Shown: piece by piece, positions 1-8,008 of the stretch | Numbering within the stretch: position 1 is the stretch's first letter | How the letters are laid out: each line of letters starts with the position of its first letter | NCBI GenBank assembly: GCA_015075745.1 | Contig: JABTTW010000002.1 | Span: 1 to 64,000 of the forward strand | Direction of reading: 5' to 3' | Length of the DNA: 64,000 bases | Origin: Planctomycetia bacterium | Lineage (GTDB): Bacteria > Planctomycetota > Phycisphaerae > UBA1845 > UTPLA1 | Translations under genes and position numbers: made by a program | Notes under the pieces: model-generated | Database searches by the model: none | Seen by the model: only the letters and a program-made list of their open reading frames with translations | Told to the model about the DNA's origin: nothing

Positions 1-155
1 TTAGGGCGGATTTCCCTAGTGCTGCCTGACCGAGTATAGCCCATGCGCGAAGCGATTCCAATGCGTACGCACAGAACTAGCGAGCCATTTTTTCGCGATG
101 GGGCCAATTTGTGAAATCAGCCCACCGGGGCGACGGCGCCTTGCCAAGCAACCAC

Positions 156-1502
156 TTACATGATGGTGAAATAGACGCTGGCCGCGTAGTCGAAAAGCTC
201 CGGCGAGAGCCTTCGTTCCTGACCCAGATAAAGGCAGCGGTTTCGCACCTGCAACATCAGATCGCGCGGCTGGCAGCATCGGAAGGGCCGCTTGTCGATG
301 TAGTGCGTCGCCACCAGGTAGTCGATCGCCGCCTTGGACTCTGCGTTCATCTCAAAGCCCATTGCCGGAGCGACAAAATCGAACAGCTTTCTGAATTGCT
401 CTTCCGTCGGGTCCGGCACGTTGATCTTGTAGGGAATTCGGCGAAGAAACGCGTCGTCACAAAGGTCCTTGGGCTCAAGATTCGTCGAGAAAATAATGAG
501 CTGATCGAACGGGACCTGCACCTTCTTGCCGTTCGGAAGGGCCAGGTAGTCATATCGCTTTTCGAGCGGGACGATCCATCGGTTAAGCAGCTCGATCGGC
601 TTCATGCGCTGGCGGCCGAAGTCGTCGATCACCAGCGTGCCGCCGTTGCTCTTGAGCTGCGTCGGCGCCTCGCAGGTCTTGCTGGTGGCGTTGTACTGAA
701 CTTCGAGCGACTCCATGGTCAATTCACCACCAACCACGATGGTCGGTCGCTTGATCTTGACCCAGCGAGGGTCGAACTTGTCCTTCTTCAGGATGCTGTC
801 CCGGTTGACTGCAATCTCCTCGTGGTTGGCGGCATCGAAGACCTTGATCACCAGCCCGTCCACGATGAGGCACCGCGGAATGTAGATTTCATCGCCGAAG
901 CATCGCGTGATGCGCTCGGCAATACTGGTCTTTCCATTCCCCGGGTATCCATAGAGAAACATACCGCGGCCGGAGTTGATCGCCGGACCAAGTATCTGAA
1001 ACATCTCCTCGGAAATAAGCAGATCGCGAAACGCCTGCTTCAGTTCCTCGTAACGCGGCGTCATGGTCGTAATGGTCTGAGCTTTGACACTCGCGATGTA
1101 TTGATCGAGCGGAACCGGTGCGGGGCCTACATAGAGCGATTCGAGTTGGAATCGCCGTGCCCGGTCCCGTCCGGTGTCGGTCAGCGTGTAGTTGAAGTCG
1201 CCCATGGTCGCAGCGCCGACGTAAACGACGATCTGCTGCTGCTTGAGCGAAGCCAGCATCTGGACGACCGACTCCGCCGGAAGGCAGAGATCGGCCGAGA
1301 TTGTTGCACCGGTCGCTGATCCAATCGAGGCGATGTACTTAAGAATGAGGGCCTCGACGATTCCGGGATCCAGGCCGGCCTCCTTGAAGTTCCTCGGAGG
1401 AATCGGGACGAACTTCGCTGCCGGTGCATCTTGGGAAGGCAAGCCCAGTGAACTTTGATGGCCGACCGACTGAGTCTGCGGCGACGATTGAAGCGCAGGC
1501 AT
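156..1502 (-). CDS. AAA+ ATPase with N-terminal winged-helix-like region
   Basis: This 448-aa cytoplasmic protein is an AAA+ ATPase of unknown client. The N-terminal third is a Pro/Gln-rich leader followed by a helical region resembling a winged helix, around residues 60-140. A Walker A motif (GYPGNGKTS) lies near residue 183. A Walker B motif (LVIDDFG) lies near residue 287. It is followed by a sensor-like stretch (IIFSTNLEP) and an arginine-finger-like FLRRI. I chose the ATG at 1502 because the sequence upstream of it, though open, is low-complexity and runs into the promoter region of the divergent aroC. The fold and ATPase activity are secure from the motifs. The role is not: it could be a MoxR-like or pilus-associated ATPase, and nothing adjacent decides this. 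Confidence 0.85.
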   Translation of the reverse strand: MPALQSSPQTQSVGHQSSLGLPSQDAPAAKFVPIPPRNFKEAGLDPGIVEALILKYIASIGSATGATISADLCLPAESVVQMLASLKQQQIVVYVGAATMGDFNYTLTDTGRDRARRFQLESLYVGPAPVPLDQYIASVKAQTITTMTPRYEELKQAFRDLLISEEMFQILGPAINSGRGMFLYGYPGNGKTSIAERITRCFGDEIYIPRCLIVDGLVIKVFDAANHEEIAVNRDSILKKDKFDPRWVKIKRPTIVVGGELTMESLEVQYNATSKTCEAPTQLKSNGGTLVIDDFGRQRMKPIELLNRWIVPLEKRYDYLALPNGKKVQVPFDQLIIFSTNLEPKDLCDDAFLRRIPYKINVPDPTEEQFRKLFDFVAPAMGFEMNAESKAAIDYLVATHYIDKRPFRCCQPRDLMLQVRNRCLYLGQERRLSPELFDYAASVYFTIM

Positions 1503-1649
1503 GTGTGATTCTCCCAAAAGTCGACTAATTGGCGGTGATCCCCAGGGAATCGTCTCATAGGTTTGATCGGCTGACACCTCCAGCGGCTTGTGGAATGGAG
1601 GGGGTCGCCGGGCGGGTGTCCAATAATCGCGGCGTGTGCCGCCGACGCA

Positions 1650-1655
1650 TATAAT
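1650..1655 (+). promoter_or_regulatory. Putative -10 element of aroC, leaderless arrangement
   Basis: A perfect TATAAT ends six bases before the aroC ATG at 1662. A transcript started by it would begin at or next to the start codon. No Shine-Dalgarno sequence is visible before the ATG. The -35 region is poor. A second copy of the motif AATCGCGGC lies about 28 bases upstream. Confidence 0.45.
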
Positions 1656-1661
1656 CGCGGC

Positions 1662-2828
1662 ATGACTCAACTTGATTATCGCACTGCGGGCGAATCACAT
1701 GGGCAGGCGCTGATCGTCCTCGTCGAGGGACTACCGGCTGGAATCACAATCGACGAGCCGGCCGTGAACAACGCCCTACGCCGTCGGCAGGGCGGATTCG
1801 GCCGCGGCGGACGGATGAAGATTGAGCACGACACGATCAACATCCTTTCCGGCGTGCGAAGTGGTGTAAGCATCGCCTCTCCTTTGGCCATGCAAATCGC
1901 CAACAAGGATTGGCGAATCGATCAGGCCCCGCCCATTCACCGGCCACGACCCGGACATGCAGACTTCGCCGGATCGATGAAGTGGCTGACCACCGATTGC
2001 CGGGCGACGCTGGAACGGGCAAGTGCCCGAGAAACGGCCTCGCGCGTGGCGGCAGGGGCTGTCGCCGCACTGCTTCTCAAAGAGTTCGGCATCGAATTGG
2101 CGGGATTCGTTGCCCAGATCGGCGCCGTACGAGCCTCAGTCGGCGTCAATTTGACCGTCGCGGAACTGCGATCCACTCGAGACGCGAGCGAGGTGTACTG
2201 CCCGGATGCCGCAGCGTCCGCCGCGATGATCGACGCGATCAAAAAAGCCAAGGCCGACAAGGATACACTTGGTGGTATCGTCGAGGTCCGGGCATTCGGC
2301 CTGCCGCCCGGGCTGGGAAGCTGCGCTCGATGGCAGGACAAACTTGATGGGCGCATCATAGGTGCAGTGGGGGCCATTCAGGCATTCAAGGGCGTTGAAA
2401 TCGGCCTTGGCTTCGGCTGTGCGGAGCGGCCGGGCAGCCAGGTGCACGATGAGATGGACTACGACGCCGCCCAGAGACAGTCGCCGAATCTCGGCTTTGT
2501 TCGGCGATCCAACAACGCCGGTGGTCTGGAGGGCGGCATGACCAACGGAATGCCGCTCATCGTGCGTGGAGTGATGAAGCCGATCAGCACGCTGCTCAAA
2601 GGGCTGGATAGCGTGAATCTGGAGTCACTCACGGCCGAACGAAGCGACTACGAGCGCAGCGACATCTGTGCCGTTCCCGCCGCCAGTGTTGTCGCGGAAA
2701 ACGTGGTGGCCTTCGAAATCGCCCGGGCATTCCTGGACAAGTTTGCCGGTGACACCCTTGCAGAAGTGAAGGCCGCGTACGAGTTCTACCTCGCCGCTGC
2801 GCGCCGCTTAGCCAGTAGCGGAAAGTAA
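1662..2828 (+). CDS. aroC: Chorismate synthase
   Basis: This enzyme converts 5-enolpyruvylshikimate-3-phosphate to chorismate with reduced FMN, the last shared step of aromatic amino acid synthesis in the cytoplasm. The 388-aa protein has the expected length. It begins with the family signature YRTAGESHGQ and carries the conserved RPGHAD, ERASARET and NNAGGLEGGMTNG blocks typical of AroC. The start at 1662 gives the canonical N-terminus; an in-frame ATG at 1590 would add 24 non-conserved residues. The gene stands alone, divergent from the AAA+ ATPase, and ends at a bidirectional hairpin. Identification is secure. Confidence 0.97.
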   Translation: MTQLDYRTAGESHGQALIVLVEGLPAGITIDEPAVNNALRRRQGGFGRGGRMKIEHDTINILSGVRSGVSIASPLAMQIANKDWRIDQAPPIHRPRPGHADFAGSMKWLTTDCRATLERASARETASRVAAGAVAALLLKEFGIELAGFVAQIGAVRASVGVNLTVAELRSTRDASEVYCPDAAASAAMIDAIKKAKADKDTLGGIVEVRAFGLPPGLGSCARWQDKLDGRIIGAVGAIQAFKGVEIGLGFGCAERPGSQVHDEMDYDAAQRQSPNLGFVRRSNNAGGLEGGMTNGMPLIVRGVMKPISTLLKGLDSVNLESLTAERSDYERSDICAVPAASVVAENVVAFEIARAFLDKFAGDTLAEVKAAYEFYLAAARRLASSGK

Positions 2829-2860
2829 CTGACTTACTGCAGCTCTCCGGCAAAAAAAGA

Positions 2861-2889
2861 GAGGGTGCAGGCGACTTGCCCGCACCCTC
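2861..2889. terminator. Bidirectional rho-independent terminator
   Basis: GAGGGTGC (2861-2868) pairs with GCACCCTC (2882-2889), and inner GGC/GCC pairs extend the stem. Seven A residues at 2852-2858 give a U-tract for minus-strand transcripts, and a T-rich stretch follows on the plus side. It sits between convergent aroC and the lipoprotein gene. Confidence 0.8.
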
Positions 2890-2922
2890 GTGATTGTTTC
2901 AATCTTGGAACCTCGATCAGAC

Positions 2923-3627
2923 CTACGGGGCGATCGTCACCGTCACGGTCGGCCGCATCGTCTCATCGTTCTGTTCGGCGAAGAAGAACACCTGATCAAA
3001 CGTCCCGTCCAGCGACGGACCGTTGTTGAACTGGAACCGGAACGAGGAGATCGGGCGTCCCGCCGCGAGGTCCGCTTTCACCTGAGCCGTTACATCCAGT
3101 TCCAGGTTCGCATTCGCATTTACGCCCGCCGCCGGATTGATGGTCGCGATCGAGGACGCCAGCGTGCTGCCAAGGAAATTGCCCGCGCTGATGCTTGAAA
3201 CGGCGTTGATGTGATCGACCGTCATGGCGCCAAACTTTCCGAACGGGTTGCCTTCCGAAATAAATCGGCGAACCTTAAGAACAGCCTTGGTCACGTTCGC
3301 GCCGGCCGGAACCTGATTCAGCACCACACTCATGATGGCCCGCTGTCCGAGGTTCGTATTGCCTTCATCGCCGGCAATGACGAAGTTGGATCCCACCATC
3401 GACAAGAACAATCCGTCGCTTCGCAGCGTGCCCGTTCGATCGAAGGCCGCATCAGCCTTAACAGTGGTGCCGACCGGTGCAGGATTGCCGCCGCCGGGAG
3501 GCGGGTTCCCCTTGTTGTTTCCGGGGGCATCCGGAGGAAGGACACTCGTTCCACATGCTCCGACGCAGAAAAGGACGCAACTGAGTGAAAGGCTCGTGAA
3601 CAGGTTTTTTGAAAATCCGCGCTTCAT
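2923..3627 (-). CDS. Lipoprotein with DNRLRE-like beta domain
   Basis: This 234-aa protein is exported and probably lipid-anchored. A signal peptide (MKRGFSKNLF start) ends in the lipobox VGAC. A Pro/Gly/Asn-rich linker follows (about residues 28-50). The rest resembles DNRLRE/CBM96-type beta-sandwich domains: a repeated GTL/GLFLSMVG opening, the motif QVPAGANVTKAVLKVRRF, a LELDVTAQVKADLAAG segment and a hydrophobic C-terminal strand. Such domains usually serve on the cell surface in adhesion or carbohydrate binding. An upstream in-frame start exists, but the ATG at 3627 places the signal peptide correctly. The domain assignment is by pattern only. Confidence 0.75.
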   Translation of the reverse strand: MKRGFSKNLFTSLSLSCVLFCVGACGTSVLPPDAPGNNKGNPPPGGGNPAPVGTTVKADAAFDRTGTLRSDGLFLSMVGSNFVIAGDEGNTNLGQRAIMSVVLNQVPAGANVTKAVLKVRRFISEGNPFGKFGAMTVDHINAVSSISAGNFLGSTLASSIATINPAAGVNANANLELDVTAQVKADLAAGRPISSFRFQFNNGPSLDGTFDQVFFFAEQNDETMRPTVTVTIAP

Positions 3628-3898
3628 CGAAACACCATCCCTTAACAAGAACGCGAGGAGACCCGCTGCTTGGCCGCCGGCGACTGAATGCCTGGTACCG
3701 GGCTCGTCGCCAAGGACTCGCAAAAAGGTCTGAGTCTTAGTGCGGGATGCGCGTGGTCACATACACGCGTCGTTCAAAAAAAAATCAGGGAAATTTACGC
3801 ACCCCATAATTGGGGACTGGAAAAGGCTTGCCCCTTCGGCCGGATTGGCGAATGCCCCATCAAAGGAATGCGGTCAGAATAGCTCTAATCGACTGAGA

Positions 3899-4291
3899 TC
3901 AATCATCGTCCAGGTCGTCATCGCCGTCGATCTTCGTTTCCTCGATCACCACGCGGTTGTCGTCTTCGTCCAATTTCACGCGGAGTCGCTTGCCCGGCGG
4001 AAGGGAATAGACAGTCCGAGACGTGGGATTGTTCCTAAGCTCAAACCATGCCTCCACCCGGGCATCAGACTCGCTGACACGCTCGTCAAACGAGAAAACC
4101 GTGTCATTCGCGGTGAGCTCCGTGTAGTAAATCCGCTCAGGCGGCAGACCGGGGCGGAGCTTCATGATGCTGACGGCGATCGCGTCGTCCGTGTCCGACT
4201 CGCCAACAATGCGGTACTGATGCCCGCAGCCGGCAAAGACTATCGCAAGGAGTGCTGTCCCGGTAAGTCGCCGCATGGGGGTTGTAGCCAT
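3899..4291 (-). CDS. Small lipoprotein, unknown function
   Basis: This 130-aa protein has a short signal peptide ending in the lipobox FAGC, so it should be exported and lipidated. The mature part has beta-rich character and ends in a strongly acidic tail (DGDDDLDDD). I recognise no family. A second in-frame ATG at 4276 also precedes the signal peptide and may be the true start; neither has a clear Shine-Dalgarno sequence. The stretch downstream (3780-3898) contains a weak CCCCA/TGGGG hairpin and a run of nine A, which could terminate minus-strand transcription. Confidence 0.65.
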   Translation of the reverse strand: MATTPMRRLTGTALLAIVFAGCGHQYRIVGESDTDDAIAVSIMKLRPGLPPERIYYTELTANDTVFSFDERVSESDARVEAWFELRNNPTSRTVYSLPPGKRLRVKLDEDDNRVVIEETKIDGDDDLDDD

Positions 4292-4308
4292 AGTAGTTAT
4301 CCGTCGCC

Positions 4309-4524
4309 CTAAGAATTGCCAAGTTCGTGACCCGAGTTCGTACGCCTTTCCATGTTGGGCCGTGCTTTATCAATCGCCTGCAGAAACTCAATCGTTTGCA
4401 AGAGCAGCCGGTATTTCTGAGTGGGTGTCAACGCAGCAAACTCGCGCAGCTCAGCCTCTTCCTGTTCAGTCCACTTGCGGACCGGAAGTTGAAGGTGATT
4501 GCTGTCTCGAGGTTCAATTGTCAT
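4309..4524 (-). CDS. Small hypothetical protein
   Basis: This 71-aa helical, charged protein contains the stretch WTEQEEAELREFAALTPTQK followed by a leucine-rich helix. This resembles the short proteins encoded next to nucleotidyltransferase-domain genes in planctomycetes and other environmental bacteria, which is a weak pattern match. Its ATG overlaps the stop codon of a 25-codon open frame (4521-4598), giving an ATGA junction that suggests translational coupling or a truncated upstream gene. It may be a remnant of a larger module. Confidence 0.4.
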   Translation of the reverse strand: MTIEPRDSNHLQLPVRKWTEQEEAELREFAALTPTQKYRLLLQTIEFLQAIDKARPNMERRTNSGHELGNS

Positions 4525-4598
4525 CGAAAGCTACCGACGAATTCGTACTGCACCCCGCGTGCATTGAGCCCGTCAATGTTTCGAATAAACGAGTTCAT
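4521..4598 (-). pseudogene. Possible truncated nucleotidyltransferase N-terminus
   Basis: A 25-codon frame starts at an ATG at 4598 and encodes a peptide containing LNARGVQYEFVGSF. This resembles the N-terminal strand of nucleotidyltransferase-fold proteins (pattern LNxxGVxYxxVGG), but it stops where the catalytic region would begin. It overlaps the following 71-aa gene by ATGA. It could be a relic or a coincidence. Confidence 0.25.
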
Positions 4599-4654
4599 TA
4601 GTGCCTTCACTCGCGGCGAACGAACGACCTAAGCGACTACCTTGGGCGTGGTAA

Positions 4655-5605
<951 letters not shown>

Positions 5606-5715
5606 TCATAAGATGAATCTGCTTGCAACCGAAAGGCATGATACTACTCGGCGCGGGCATGGGAAAGCCGCCCGCAATTGCTGCCTAAAGGAGTGGGGTC
5701 GTGGCCGTCGAAAGC

Positions 5716-6657
5716 CTACACCGATTCCATTTCGTGCTGCACCCATCGCCGCGTGAGCAAGACGGTGGAGACGGTAAAGGCGATTAGCAATCCCAGAAGT
5801 GCCCAGGCCATCGCCGCCGCATATCCGAACTGACCCCGCTCAAATGCGCACTGATAGAGATAGAGTGAATAGAAAAGCAGGCTCTCCTGCTGCTGAAAGT
5901 TACTCAGCAGCATGGGCTCGCTGAAGCTCTGCATGGAGAAAATCACCCCCGTCAACGTATTGAACAGCAGCGCCGGCGAAACCTGCGGCAGCGTGATGCT
6001 CATGAATCGACTGAAACGGCCGGCGCCATCCACCATCGCCGCCTCCTCGATCGCCGGGTCTGTTCGCATGAGCGCGGCGAGGATGATCAACATGCCGCCG
6101 CCGCACTGCCAAACATTCATCAGCACCAGTGAAGGCTTGGCCCATCCGGGATCGTAAAGCCATGGAGGAGGCGACCAGGCGCCCAGTCCGCTCCCGCCCA
6201 GCGCGCGAGCAGCGCGGTCAACAATGTCGTGGAGCGCCTCAAGCCACGAATTGATCGGGCCGATCTGCGGATTGAGCAGCCACCACCAGACAAGGATCGT
6301 CGCGACGCCGCCCAGAACGTGCGGCAGATAGTAAATCGTCGCCCAGAGACCGACTTGCCTTGATCGACGTATGACCAGGGCCAAAATGAGTCCGGCCAAG
6401 AGCTGAGCCGGCACGTTCATCGCCGTATACGTCACACTGTTTAAGACAGCCTTGCGAAGACCAGGATCGGTCAACAGCCGCTTAAAATTCTCAGCCCCGA
6501 CCCATTGCATCGTCGAAAGCGACCGTCCATCCCATCGCGTGCAGCTTACAACGGCGAGCACCAGCATCGGCACCGCATAAAGGAGCATCACCCCCGTCAT
6601 CCACGGCGCGGCAAATCGAGCCGAGCGAGACGCTTCTAATTGCGGCAGGTGAGACAT
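5716..6657 (-). CDS. ABC transporter permease, MalF/UgpA type
   Basis: This 313-aa inner-membrane protein has about six hydrophobic segments and a clear EAA loop (EEAAMVDGAGRFSRF then ITLP), through which it would contact an ATPase. It belongs to the carbohydrate-uptake permease family. Its ATG lies three bases after the stop of the solute-binding protein, and the Shine-Dalgarno sequence overlaps the end of that gene, so the two are co-translated. The usual second permease (MalG type) and the ATPase are absent from this locus, so it must share them with another locus or work atypically. Confidence 0.9.
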   Translation of the reverse strand: MSHLPQLEASRSARFAAPWMTGVMLLYAVPMLVLAVVSCTRWDGRSLSTMQWVGAENFKRLLTDPGLRKAVLNSVTYTAMNVPAQLLAGLILALVIRRSRQVGLWATIYYLPHVLGGVATILVWWWLLNPQIGPINSWLEALHDIVDRAARALGGSGLGAWSPPPWLYDPGWAKPSLVLMNVWQCGGGMLIILAALMRTDPAIEEAAMVDGAGRFSRFMSITLPQVSPALLFNTLTGVIFSMQSFSEPMLLSNFQQQESLLFYSLYLYQCAFERGQFGYAAAMAWALLGLLIAFTVSTVLLTRRWVQHEMESV

Positions 6658-6660
6658 GAT

Positions 6661-7998
6661 TTATCTCCCGAAACACCGCTGAATGTCCACATCGGTCCGA
6701 AGCGCGTCAACGACCTGCTCAGGCGTGCGTCGTGCCGGTCCGTCAAACAGCAGCGACGTCACGTGTCGCGCGATCGGTCGAGACATGGTCTCCCAATGTT
6801 CGGTGATGGGTTGCATTCGGCCGGAGCTCATCGCGTCGACAAACATGGCTGCCGGGCTTCCCGGTCCGCCGCCGGCATGAACAAATCGCTCGGCCGCGGA
6901 CTTCCTCGCCGGAACGGCCCGCAGTCGTCGAGCAATTGAAGCCTGTGCCTCATCGCTCATCGCGGTCTTCAGGAATCGCCATGCAGCTTCCCTTTTTCTC
7001 GCGGAACTTTTCGTGTAAACGCACAGGGCATCCCAGGTGACGCGCGTTGCCGAGCCGCCCGGTCCCCGCGGAATCGGAGCCACGCTGTGGCGAAGCTTCA
7101 ATCCTGTCTGCATGAGAAACTGCTCGAACCACGGCCCATTGATGCACATGGCCACGCGCCCCGAGAGAAATGCAGTGTCAAAGTTTTGCCCAGCGTATTC
7201 CGAGGGCAGCGGCGTCACGTGCCAACGGTGCCGAAGGTCGGCGAACATGCTCAGCGAGGCGATCGCCTCCGGCCCGGTGAAGGTCCATCGGGTCAGCGAT
7301 TCATCGAGCAGCGCGGCGCCATGCGACCAGATAAAGGGCAGATAGTAAACCCATTGCGGCTGCATGAATCCGAATTGGTCGATCCGTCCGTCACCGTCGA
7401 GATCGACCGTGAGCTTGATCGCCAGCTCAACGAAGTCGTCGAGTGTCCAGTCGTTCGCGGGCAGTGCAATCGCCTCGCCTCGCGACCGGGCTGCACGATC
7501 GAAGGCGTCGAGATTACAGAACACCAGGACATTTCCGCCCATGATCGGAAAGCCGCGCAGGCTTCCATTGTGCATGAATGATGCCCTTGCAGTCGGCCGG
7601 CAGTCCTCCAGCAAGCGCTGCGCGGTTGCGTCGTTGTCCAGGAACTCATCGAGGTCGGCAAACTGCTCGCCCGCGCGCCGAGGGAATGGCTCATCCTGAA
7701 AGAGGATAATGTCCGGCGCCCCCCCGGCGACGAATTGCTGATCCAACTTGGTCGCATATCCGTAGAGCGGCAGCCACTCCCCGTGAATTCTCCATTGCGG
7801 CTCGGCCGACTCAAAACGCGCGATGATCTCATCCCACATTTGTTTGTCATCGATGGATCCCCAATAGCTGAATCTGAGAATGTCCCTGCTGGACTCCGCG
7901 GGAACATAGCGACGATATGTGTCGGCGAAGAGCCACCATGCGATCGCCGCGGAAAGCAGAACGACTGCCCATCGTCCCCAGCTCTCTTGCAGCTTCAT
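6661..7998 (-). CDS. ABC transporter extracellular solute-binding protein
   Basis: This 445-aa family 1 binding protein would deliver a sugar-like ligand to the permease. The N-terminus is an uncleaved-looking membrane anchor (WAVVLLSAAIAWWLF) rather than a lipobox. The body has family features such as GGAPDIILFQDE and the later AMCINGPWF segment. The ATG at 7998 was chosen because the longer frame overlaps lon and is compositionally poor. The start lies 10 bases after the lon stop, so the gene may be read through from the hsp20-lon promoter. The ligand cannot be told from sequence. Confidence 0.88.
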   Translation of the reverse strand: MKLQESWGRWAVVLLSAAIAWWLFADTYRRYVPAESSRDILRFSYWGSIDDKQMWDEIIARFESAEPQWRIHGEWLPLYGYATKLDQQFVAGGAPDIILFQDEPFPRRAGEQFADLDEFLDNDATAQRLLEDCRPTARASFMHNGSLRGFPIMGGNVLVFCNLDAFDRAARSRGEAIALPANDWTLDDFVELAIKLTVDLDGDGRIDQFGFMQPQWVYYLPFIWSHGAALLDESLTRWTFTGPEAIASLSMFADLRHRWHVTPLPSEYAGQNFDTAFLSGRVAMCINGPWFEQFLMQTGLKLRHSVAPIPRGPGGSATRVTWDALCVYTKSSARKREAAWRFLKTAMSDEAQASIARRLRAVPARKSAAERFVHAGGGPGSPAAMFVDAMSSGRMQPITEHWETMSRPIARHVTSLLFDGPARRTPEQVVDALRTDVDIQRCFGR

Positions 7999-8008
7999 CG
8001 CCGGCGCC

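Noticed and set aside
111..1319. Long plus-strand open frame (402 codons)
   Set aside because: It lies antisense to the AAA+ ATPase, has no ribosome site and is low in recognisable sequence. It is a mirror of the real gene in a GC-rich genome.
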